Of a DNA stretch of 64,000 nucleotides, positions 54,160-63,100 are shown in pieces. The number at the start of each line of letters is the position of its first letter. The first letter of the stretch is position 1. Location: assembly GCF_002119665.1 (NCBI RefSeq), contig NZ_CP021111.1, positions 1,364,001-1,428,000 of the forward strand, read 5' to 3'. This DNA is from Bordetella genomosp. 13. GTDB lineage: Bacteria > Pseudomonadota > Gammaproteobacteria > Burkholderiales > Burkholderiaceae_B. Below the pieces are notes generated by a model. It worked only from the letters and a program-made list of their open reading frames with translations. It had not been told where the DNA came from and searched no databases. The position numbers and the translations under genes were made by a program.

Positions 54160-54596
54160 GGTTCCTCCGGAACGTCGAGATTGAGGCGATGGCTGGCGGC
54201 GGTCGTCCGGGGAGCGTCGTCGATATCGCCGACGCCCTGATGGAGCGGCCGCGTTTCGTATGGCCATGGACGTGATGTTAGGAAGGGAGGACGCGGCGGC
54301 GAAGGCGCGTTCCTCTACGATCCTTGTCCAAAACTATCGACTGCATAAGCCATGCAAGCGGTGCGCAAGCGGGGCAGGCCGGCGGTCTTGCGGTCCATCG
54401 ACGCGCCGTACGCGTCCGGATCGCGATGCGCGGCGGCGCACGGCCGCTGCATCCGCGTGTAACGCAATCGTCATTCCGCGCCCGCACAATGCGGTGTTTT
54501 TCAGGATGGGGTAAGAGGCTTGCCGGCGCGATCGCTTGCTGCGTCAAGGTTCCGGGTCGGCTCTGCCGCCGGTCGCGCGTTGCCCGCGTCGCGGAT
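54160..54596. other. Intergenic region, 437 bases, between divergent genes
   Basis: No protein or RNA gene is supported here. An open frame joins it to the STN gene from 54324 or 54489, but the residues do not look like a signal peptide. A small hairpin (CCGCA/TGCGG, 54482-54494) followed by TGTTTTT could be a weak terminator or leader structure. I see no copy of the ECF-type promoter found further downstream. Confidence 0.5.
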
Positions 54597-55340
54597 ATGC
54601 GCTCGCATCGGGGCGGGTTGAACCGGCGCCGCGCGGCCGCGTGCATGTTGAGCGCCGCGGTCTGCGCCGCGTCTGGCGTGGCCGCGCCGGCCGATGCCGC
54701 GGCCATGCCGTCCGACCGCGATGCCGCCGCCGAGCCGTCGGCCGACGACGCCGTCTTCCTGTTCGACATTCCCTCGCAACCCCTGGAGGCCGCGCTGGAT
54801 CAGTTTGCCGTCGTATCCGGCCGATCGGCCTTGTATAGCAGCGCCATGGTGGCCGGAAGAATGTCCGCGGCCCTGCGCGGCCGCCATACGCCCGAACGCG
54901 CGTTGCGCCGCATGCTGGCCGGCACCGGACTGGCGGTCGAGCACGCCGTGTCGGGGCGCGTGGAGGCATTCGTGATCAAGCGCGCCGACGCGGCTTCCAG
55001 CGGCGAGGGCGATGCCGATGAAGGGGCCCTCCGGACGCGCCTGGCCGCTTTCGACCGGCAACTGCAGGCCCAGGTCTGGTCCGCCTTGTGCAGGCGCCCG
55101 CTGACCGCCGCATCCAACTATCAGTCGGTGCTGCGTTTCGAGGTGACCCAGTCGGGCCGCCTGGCGCGCGGGCGCGTGATCGGCTCCACCGGCGATCCGC
55201 GCCGCGACGCCGCGCTGCTGGACGCGCTGGGCAGCGTGCGCATGGGCAGCGCGCCGCCCGCCGAACTGGCGCAGCCCGTCACCTTGCTTATTCTTCCGGG
55301 GCGATCGGATCGCCCGGCTTGTCCCGCGGGAGCCGGCTGA
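54597..55340 (+). CDS. Stand-alone STN-domain (TonB-receptor signalling domain) protein, VreA-like
   Basis: This 247-residue protein has a signal peptide (about residues 14-35, ending PADAAA), then an STN domain: FLFDIPSQPLEAALDQFAVVSGRSALYSSAMVAGRMSAALRGRHTPERALRRMLAGTGLAVEH. No beta-barrel follows. Instead the last 100 residues (LQAQVWSALCRRPL; VLRFEVTQSGRLARGRVIGSTGDPRRDAALLDAL) look like a TonB C-terminal-type domain. The sigma factor gene overlaps its stop codon (TGATG). This resembles VreA of Pseudomonas aeruginosa, a barrel-less receptor-like protein that signals to a FecR-type anti-sigma factor. The N-terminus is uncertain. Confidence 0.82.
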   Translation: MRSHRGGLNRRRAAACMLSAAVCAASGVAAPADAAAMPSDRDAAAEPSADDAVFLFDIPSQPLEAALDQFAVVSGRSALYSSAMVAGRMSAALRGRHTPERALRRMLAGTGLAVEHAVSGRVEAFVIKRADAASSGEGDADEGALRTRLAAFDRQLQAQVWSALCRRPLTAASNYQSVLRFEVTQSGRLARGRVIGSTGDPRRDAALLDALGSVRMGSAPPAELAQPVTLLILPGRSDRPACPAGAG

Positions 55341-55849
55341 TGTCCGAAGAAGTCAGGCTGCTGCTGCTCGATTTCCTGTCGAAGAACTATGGCGACCTGC
55401 GGCGGCGCCTGCTGCGCTTCCTGCGCAGCACCGACCTGACCGACGACGCGCTGCACGACACCTGGCTGCGGGTGCGGCGGCTCGAGAACCAGTCGCCCGT
55501 CATCAATCCGCGCGGTTTCCTGCTGCGCATGGCGGTGAACACCGCGCTGAACCAACTGCGCAGCCAAAGCCCCATGGTGCCGCAAAGCGAGGTGGACTCG
55601 GCGCTGGAGCTGGCCGATCCGGCGCCCGGGCCCGAGCAGATCGCAGCGGCGCGCTCCGAGATGGAGGAGCTGCTGCAGGCCATGCAGCGCATGCCGCAGC
55701 GCCGTCGCGACGTGCTGCTGCTGGTGCGCTGGGAAGGCATGCCCCAGAAAGAAGTGGCCGAGCGCCTGGGCGTGTCCCTGCGTACGGTCGAGCTCGAGCT
55801 CAAGCGCGCCAACGACTATTTCGCCGCCCGTCTGGGCTCGAAAAAATAG
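55340..55849 (+). CDS. ECF sigma factor, FecI-like
   Basis: The 169-residue protein has sigma region 2 (LLLLDFLSKNYGDLRRRLLRFLRSTDLTDDALHDTWLRVRR) and region 4 (MPQRRRDVLLLVRWEGMPQKEVAERLGVSLRTVELELKRA), with no region 3. It matches the iron-starvation (FecI) group in size and context: an STN protein before it and a FecR-like protein after it. The ATG at 55340 overlaps the upstream stop. The poly-A part of the downstream promoter begins inside its last codons. Targets are probably the FecR-like gene and the exoprotein gene at 57155, which share a promoter sequence. Confidence 0.93.
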   Translation: MSEEVRLLLLDFLSKNYGDLRRRLLRFLRSTDLTDDALHDTWLRVRRLENQSPVINPRGFLLRMAVNTALNQLRSQSPMVPQSEVDSALELADPAPGPEQIAAARSEMEELLQAMQRMPQRRRDVLLLVRWEGMPQKEVAERLGVSLRTVELELKRANDYFAARLGSKK

Positions 55850-55879
55850 TTTGCGGGTTTCAGCACGCCTATGTGTCTT
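55841..55879 (+). promoter_or_regulatory. ECF-type promoter, copy 1 (before the FecR-like gene)
   Basis: GTTTGCGGGTTT (55849-55860), 12 bases, then GTGTCTT (55873-55879), preceded by a six-A tract. The same arrangement with one base changed recurs at 57013-57049. It lies 86 bases before the FecR-like start. Confidence 0.7.
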
Positions 55880-55907
55880 CCTTTTGAATACCCCTCGATA
55901 TCCATGC

Positions 55908-55929
55908 GGGCGCGCCGCGCGGCGCGCCC
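55908..55929 (+). repeat. 22-base GC palindrome in the leader of the FecR-like gene
   Basis: GGGCGCGCCGC (55908-55918) is followed directly by its reverse complement (55919-55929). Located between the ECF promoter and the anti-sigma start, it would fold in the mRNA leader and may limit anti-sigma synthesis or end read-through from the sigma gene. Confidence 0.45.
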
Positions 55930-55965
55930 CGGATTGCCGCCCGACCGGGCCAAGGTAGCTTGCGC

Positions 55966-56964
55966 ATGACCTCATCCACGTCGTCTTCCGGCGGCGGTCA
56001 CGACTCCGCCGATTCAGTGCGCGCCGAAGCCCGCATCTGGCTCGAGCGCCTGGCGCTGGGCGGCGTCACGCAAGCCGACATGCGCGCGTTCCGGCGTTGG
56101 CAAGGGGCCAGCGACGCGCACGCGGCAGCGTTCGAAGAAGCGAAGCGGCGCTGGCATGCCTTGAAGCCGGTCGCAGGAGAACTGCTGCGCACCGATCCGC
56201 GCGCGGCGGCGCGCCACGAGCGCCTGGCGCGCGGGCCGCAGGCCATGGGCCGGCGCGCCTTCCTGGGCGCGGCGGTCGGGGCCGCGGCGGTGGCGGGCGT
56301 GGCCATCATGCATCCGCCGCTGGGCCTGTGGCCCGCGCCGGCAGAGTGGGGCGCCGACTATCGCACGGCGACCGGCGAGCAGCGCGCCGTGGCGCTGGCC
56401 GATCGCGTCAGCGTGGTGCTGAACACAGGCACCAGCATCCGCCGCGCGGACGGTGACGCAGGCGGCATCTCGCTGCTGGGCGGCGAGGCCGCCATCGATC
56501 TGGCCGCATCGGCCGAACCTTTCAGCGTGCAGGCCGGCCCCGGCCGCGTGCTGGCCGAGAGCGGGCGTTTCCAGGTGCGCTATCTGGCGGGGCAGGCGTG
56601 CGTCACCTGCCTGGACGGCATGGTGCGCGTCGAACATCCGATGGGCGCACGCGTGCTGCAGGCGCGCGAGCAGGTGCTGTACGACGACCGTATGGTCAGC
56701 GGCACGGTGGGCATCGAGCCCGACGAAGTCTCGGCTTGGCGGCGCGGCGAACTGCTGTTCCGCCGCACGCCGCTTGCACAGGTGGTGGACGAGATCAACC
56801 GCTACCGGCCCGGCCGCGTGGTGTTGATGAACGACGCCAAGCGGGACGTGCCCGTCAGCGGACGTTTCCGTACGGCGGTGCTGGACGAAGCCATCCTGCA
56901 GTTGCAGCACACCTTCGATCTGCGCGCGCGCGAGCTGCCCGCCGGTGTGCTGCTGCTGAGCTGA
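55966..56964 (+). CDS. FecR-like anti-sigma factor/regulator
   Basis: The 332-residue protein has a cytoplasmic N-terminal domain of the DUF4880 type (AEARIWLERLALGGVTQADMRAFRRWQGASDAHAAAFEEAKRRW), a single membrane segment preceded by twin arginine (GRRAFLGAAVGAAAVAGVAIM, about residues 87-107), and a periplasmic FecR domain. It ends EAILQLQHTFDLRARELP. It should hold the sigma factor until the STN protein signals. The ATG at 55966 has AAGGTAG upstream. It is separated from the sigma gene by 116 bases with its own ECF-type promoter, unlike most fecIR pairs. Confidence 0.92.
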   Translation: MTSSTSSSGGGHDSADSVRAEARIWLERLALGGVTQADMRAFRRWQGASDAHAAAFEEAKRRWHALKPVAGELLRTDPRAAARHERLARGPQAMGRRAFLGAAVGAAAVAGVAIMHPPLGLWPAPAEWGADYRTATGEQRAVALADRVSVVLNTGTSIRRADGDAGGISLLGGEAAIDLAASAEPFSVQAGPGRVLAESGRFQVRYLAGQACVTCLDGMVRVEHPMGARVLQAREQVLYDDRMVSGTVGIEPDEVSAWRRGELLFRRTPLAQVVDEINRYRPGRVVLMNDAKRDVPVSGRFRTAVLDEAILQLQHTFDLRARELPAGVLLLS

Positions 56965-57012
56965 GCCGCCGGGCGGCGCCGCTGCCACCAGGTCCGTGAT
57001 TCTGGTCGTCGC

Positions 57013-57049
57013 AAAAAAGTTTACGGGTTTGCATATGCCCGCGTGTCTT
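57013..57049 (+). promoter_or_regulatory. ECF-type promoter, copy 2 (before the exoprotein gene)
   Basis: GTTTACGGGTTT (57019-57030), 12 bases, then GTGTCTT (57043-57049), again after six A. It lies 105 bases before the exoprotein ATG. Identity to copy 1 in both boxes and in spacing suggests the same sigma factor reads both. Confidence 0.72.
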
Positions 57050-57154
57050 TCCACATGAGGGGATCGACATGCCGGCGCCGCGGGGCGCGGCCTGACGATC
57101 CGGATGGATACGGCGGCCCGGATCGGCCGCTACAACTTTCGGCGGGATAGGCAC

Positions 57155-60100
57155 ATGGGCATGCACGGCGACGCGACACATCAACCCGGACTGTACGGAG
57201 GCGGCGGCGCCTTGCGCCTGGCGCCGGTGGCGCGGGCGCTGGCCCTGGCGCTGGCGGCCGGCGGATTCGCCTGGCATGGCGACGCACAGGCGCAGGCCTG
57301 GTTCGCGGCATCCGGATCGAGCAAGGGCGCCGGATTCAGCACCGACGCCCGCGCCCGCGCGATGTCCGCCGGCGTGGCGGCAGGCAGCGGCACCGCCGCG
57401 CAACAGGCCGCGGCGCGCCAGAAGCTGGATCGTTCCATCGGCAACCTCAACGTGGCGGCGCAGGCCATCGCCGCGCAGCAGGCCGCGCAGGCGGCCGCGC
57501 GCGATGCGGCGCTGGCCGCTGGCGCGCACATACCCGACGGGCTGGCCGACGGCGGCCTGAAGGTCGACACGAACGCGTTGACGGCCGGCTGGCGCAACGC
57601 ACAGGCGCCGGTGCAGACCGTCGCGAACGGCAAGACCACGGTCACGGTGCAGCAGACGGCCGACCGCGCCATCCTGAACTGGGAAACCTTCAACGTCGGC
57701 CGCGACACCACGGTGGACTTCCGCCAGCAGGCCGACTGGGCAGTGCTGAACCGCGTCAACGATCCGTTGGCGCGCCCCTCGCAGATCGAAGGGGCGCTGC
57801 GCGGCGACGGCACGGTGCTGGTGGCCAACCGCAACGGCATCGTGTTCGGCGGCGGGGCGCAGGTGGACGTGCGCAACCTGGTGGCCGCCGCCGCCAGGAT
57901 CGGCGACCAACAGTTCATCGACCGCGGCATCTACGGGGCCGACGGCACGGCCGCCACATTCACCGAGGCGCTGGGCAGCGTCGAAGTGCGCCCTGGCGCG
58001 CAGATCCGCACCAGCGTGCCGAAGACCGTCACGCAGGGCGGCGGCTATGCGCTGCTGCTGGGCAAGGACGTCGAGCAGGGCGGCACGATCCACGCGCCGC
58101 GCGGACAGGCGCTGCTGGCCGCGGGCGACAGCTTCGTCATCCGTCGCGGACAGGGCTCCGAGGGCAATCAGGATTCCACCACGCGCGGTAGCGAAGTGCT
58201 CGCGGCGGGCGTCGGCACGGTGCGCAACACCGGCCTGATCCAATCGCCGCTGGGCGACGTGACGCTGGCGGCCAACCGGATCGAGCAGGCCGGCGTGCTG
58301 GCCGCCACCACCTCGGTGGACGCGCGCGGCACGATCCACCTGACGGCAACCGGCGCGGACAGCGCGGTGACGCTGCGCGAAGGCGCCGTCAATGCGATCC
58401 TGCTGGACGCCAGCACCGCCACGGCGCTGGACGGCCAGCGAGACAGCCTGCTGGCGCCGTCGCTTGCCAACGACGCGGATGTGCAGCCGGCGGACCTCTA
58501 TCGCCGCGACCTGTCGCTGGTGCGGATCGACAGCGCCGGCTCGGTGGATTTCCACGCCGGCACGCTGACGCTGGCCACGGGCGGCCAGGTGGCGGTGAAG
58601 GCCGGTACGCGCGCACTGGTGCGCGACGGCGCGCAGATCGACGTGTCGGGCGCGGTGGGCGTGCCCGTGTCGATGGCGTCCAACAACCTCAAGATCAACG
58701 TCCAGGGCAACGAGCAGCGCGACGCGCCGGGCAACCGCGACAGCGGCAAGCTGGCCAACAGCGACGTCTGGATCGACGTGCGCGACCTGGTCTACGTGCC
58801 CGCGGGCACGGGCGGCTACGCCAGCGATCGCTGGTACACCGCGGGCGGGCTGCTCGAGGTGGGCGGCTACCTGGGCACCCGAGCCGTGCCCGCCGGCCAC
58901 TGGCTGGCGCAGGGCGGCATCGTGCGCTTCGACGGCGGCGAGGTCGTGACGCAGTCCGGCTCGCTCATCAACCTGTCGGGCGGCACGCTGGACGTGCAGG
59001 CGGGCCGCATCAACATGACGTGGCTGCGCGGCGAGGATGGCCGCCTGTACAGCGTCGACCGCGCCCCGGGCGATCTGCTCTACAAGGGCGTCTATCGCGG
59101 CTACGAGGCCATGTCGGCGCGCTGGGGCGAGGACGCCACGCGCCGCTTCTACAGCCCCTTGATCGCGCCCGCGTCGCGTTTCGAGCCGGGCTACACGGTG
59201 GGCCGCGACGCGGGTGCGCTGGTGGTGTCCACGGCCGGCGCCGTGCTGGAAGGGCGGCTGGTCGGCGAGACCTTCCAGGGCGCGCGGCAGACCGAGGCGC
59301 CGCTGCCCGAGACGGAGGGATACGGGCAGTCGCATCGTGCGCAGTCGCGCCGCGGGCAGCTGATCGTGGGCGACTGGCGCTATTCCTACGACGCGCGCAA
59401 CCGCGTGCTGCTGCCCGCGCTGGGCGCGACCGGTCAGAACATAGGCAAGGTGGTGGTGGAAAGGGACGTCGCGTCGATTGCGCAGGGCCTGGACCTGCAG
59501 GTCGCGCTGCCCGATGACCGCAAGGGCGTGCTGCGCCTGGACGCGGCGCTGCTGGACGAGGCGGCCCTGGGCGCCGTCCGCCTCGCGGCGCGCGAGAGCA
59601 TCGCGGTCGATGCCGGCCTGAACGCCGCCGCCGGCGGCAGCATCACGCTGTACGCGCCGCAGGTGGACATCCGCGCCGACGTGGTCACCCGGGGCGGCAG
59701 CATCCAGGCCGGCAACGTGCTGAGCCAGCCCAACGGTCCGCGCGTTGGGGACGTGGCGCTGGCGCCGCCGGCCGGCCAGGCGACGTACCTGTCCGTGGCC
59801 GAAGGCGTGCGCCTGGACGCCAGCGGCCTCTGGAGCAACGGGATGGACGGCGCGCAGGCCCTGGCGGCAAGCGTGCATCGCAATGGTGGCAGCGTGGCGC
59901 TGCGCGGCACCGGCGACGTCAGCGTGGCCGCGGGCAGCCTGATCGACGTGTCGGCGGGCGCAGTGCTGCTGCCTGATGGCACGCTGCAAGGCGGTCGCGG
60001 CGGCAGCGTCACGCTGGCGGCCGACGTGATCAGCGACAAGAGCCTGCCCACCGGCGGCCGCCTGGCGATCGATGGCCGCGTGCAAGGCTACGGCGTGACC

Positions 60101-63100
60101 GGCGGCGGTACCCTGTCCGTCTCCAGCGGCGGCGCCATTCTGCTGGGCGGCGAGCCACAGGCCGCGCAGGACGCCGACGCCCTGTGGCTGGCCGCCGGCA
60201 CTTTCCAGACCGGTTTCGCGCAATACACGGTGAACGGCCACGGTGGGGTCGCGGTGGCCGATGGCGCGGCCATCGACGTGACGGTGCCGGTTTATCGCAA
60301 GGCTCCCGGCACCAGCGATGGGGCCGCGTCGCCCGGCACCTTGCTGTCCCTGTGGACTCCGCCGATCTATCAGGAAGACCCTGCCAAAGCCGTGCTTACG
60401 CAACGCCGGGGCGCGAGCCTGACGCTGCAGTCGGACCGTAATGGCACGGGCTCGGCCATCGAAGTGGGCGAGGGCGCGCGGCTTGCCGTCGATCCCGGCC
60501 AATCCATCACGCTGCGCGGCGCAGGGCAGATCACCGTGCTGGGCAGCCTGGTGGCGCCGGGCGGCCATATTTCCATCGACGATGCGCGGCCGGATGCGGT
60601 GGCGTTCGACAACACGGCCCATGCGAGGTCGGTCTGGATCGGTGAGCGCGCCGTGCTGGACGTGGCCGGGCGCAGCCATGTGGCGACAGGCCGCCAGGGC
60701 CAGCGCTACGGCGTCGTGCAGGACGGCGGCAGCATAGCAATCGGCGGCACGCTGAACTGGGAGACGGGCGACCTGATGGCCCACGGCGAGCGCTACATGG
60801 ACCGCCACCTGGTCCTGCGCCCGGGCGCCCTGCTGGACGCCTCGGGCACGCGGGCGGTGCTGGACCTGCCGGGCCGAGGCGCCACGGCCGTGGCGTCCGA
60901 CGGTGGCAGCATCGTGCTGGCCTCGGCCAACAGCCTGTACCTGGACGGCCAATTGCGCGCGGCCGCGGGCGGTCAGGGCGCGGTGGGCGGCACATTGGGC
61001 GTGGCGCTGGGCGGCGCGTTCTACAACAAGAACGGCCTCACTGCAGGCGTGATGCTGCCGCGCGTGCTGACGCTGTCGCAAGTGCAGGGCGCCAGCGTGC
61101 TGGACGAGGGCCTGCGTGCCGGTGAAAGCGATCCCGCCCTGGCCTACGGCACGGCTGCACTGGGCGTGGACCGTATCCGGGCAGGGGGCTTCGGCAGCCT
61201 CTCGCTGTTTGCGACGACCCTGATCCATGGCGACGTGGATCTCTCGATGCCGCACAGCCTGCGTCTTGTCGGCGTGCCGTTCGTCCATGATGACGCGCCG
61301 GCGGGCACCACGTTGCGCTTGGCCGCGCCGCATCTGTTCCTGGACGCGGCAGGCTTCCGCCAATTGGAAGGCGGCGATTCGTTCAGCTCTCCGGGCCGCG
61401 ACATCCCGGGCCTGACGACCGGCTGGATCGAGCGCGGCCACCAGGCCCGCCTGGACGCGGATCTCATCGACGTGCGCGGTGTGCTGGACTTCAACCACTA
61501 CGACGACGTGCTGATCGCCAGCCGGGGCGACATCCGGGTGCACAAGAACATCCCGGACGTGTATGGCGACGGGACGAGACTGTCCGCCCCGCAGGCCTTG
61601 ACGATCGTCGCCGCGCAGATATACCCGGTGACCGGTGCCGCGGGCGCGATATCCGCGGGTTATGGCCACAGATTGGACAACGTACGCAACCCCGACGCCA
61701 TCCTCACCCTGCGCCGCGCCGATGGCGCGCTGCCAGACGTGCCCTATTCGGCGTTCGGCGCGCTCTCTGTGATCGCGCCCACCATCGAGCAGGGCGGCGT
61801 GCTGCGCGCGCCGATGGGCATCGTCACCGTCAGCGGCACGGACATCGGCCCGTCGAAGGTCACGTTCCTGCCCGGCAGCGTCACCTCCGTCAGCGCGGCC
61901 GGCCTGGTCATGCCCTATGGAGGCACCGCCGATGGCATCAACTACCAATACGCCGGTGCGCGGATCGAACCCACGCCGGCGGGCGGCAGGTCCATTTCCA
62001 ACACGACCTATCGCAGGGTGGAGATCGAGGGTGCGGAAATCGCGGTGGAGCAGGGCGCTCTGCTGGATCTGTCTGGCGGGGGCGATCTGCGCGGCGCGGC
62101 CTTCGTCAACGGGCGCGGCGGCTCGGTCGACATTCTCGAGCATGCGATGGCAGACAGCAATCCGGCCGCGGGTTTCGCGCCGTCAGGCAATGGCGTGTAT
62201 GCCATCGTGCCGTCATTCAACGGCGCGTATGCGCCCGTGGTGGCCGAGTCCGGAGCCGGCCTGCCGACCGTCGGCCGCCAGGTGACGATCGAGCATGGCT
62301 TGCCGGGCCTGCCCGCCGGCACCTACACACTGCTGCCTTCCACCTATGCGCTGTTGCCCGGTGCGTTTCGCGTCGAGATCGGCGCGGCGTCTTCCGGGGC
62401 ATCCGCCGTGACGGCGCGCACCCGCGGCGGCTCCGTGGCTACACAGGGCTTCCTGGGGACGGCGAACATCGGCCAGCTCAACGCCCTGCCCAACGCGCTG
62501 CTGGTGACGCCGGCCGACGTAGTGCGACGGCATTCGCAATACAACGAGACGTCGTACGCGGAATTCCTGCTGGCCGATGCGGCGCGGCGGGGCATCCCGC
62601 GCGCCATGCTGCCGGTGGACGCGGCCATGCTGGCGCTCAGCCTGCAGGCCGGCGCGGGCATGAACGGCAAGACCGCCTTGCGCGTGGAAGGCAAGGCACG
62701 TTTCGCGCCCGCCGCGGGCAGCGCGGGTTACGGCGGTACGCTGACGATACGCGGCTCCGATGCCGGGATGGAGGTCCTGGCCGCCGGGCAGGCGCCCATC
62801 CTGGGGCCTGGCGCCACGGCGGTGCATGCCGACGCGCTCAACGCCCTGGCGCCGGTCCGGCTGGCGGTGGGGGGCATATTGTCGGGGGAATACGGCTCGG
62901 GGAGCCAGTTGGTGGCCGGCGGGGGCGAACTGGTCGTGCGCAGCGGCGTCACGTTGAAGGCCGCCGAGATCGTATTGGCCAGCAACGCAACGGGAAGCAT
63001 CACGGTCGAACCGGGCGCCACGTTGAGCACGCTGGGCCAGGGCTCCATGCCCATGGACGCCCGCAATGGGTACTACCTCGAGACGCAGAACACGGGCGCG

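Noticed and set aside
54324..54596. N-terminal extension of the STN protein from 54324
   Set aside because: The extra 91 residues show no signal peptide or domain and are rich in codon-shadow residues; the start at 54597 directly precedes a signal sequence.
56855..62143. A 1762-codon open frame antisense to the exoprotein and FecR-like genes
   Set aside because: Its composition is that of a frame shadow (runs of H, R, Q, A), and the sense strand has a signal peptide and two-partner secretion domain.
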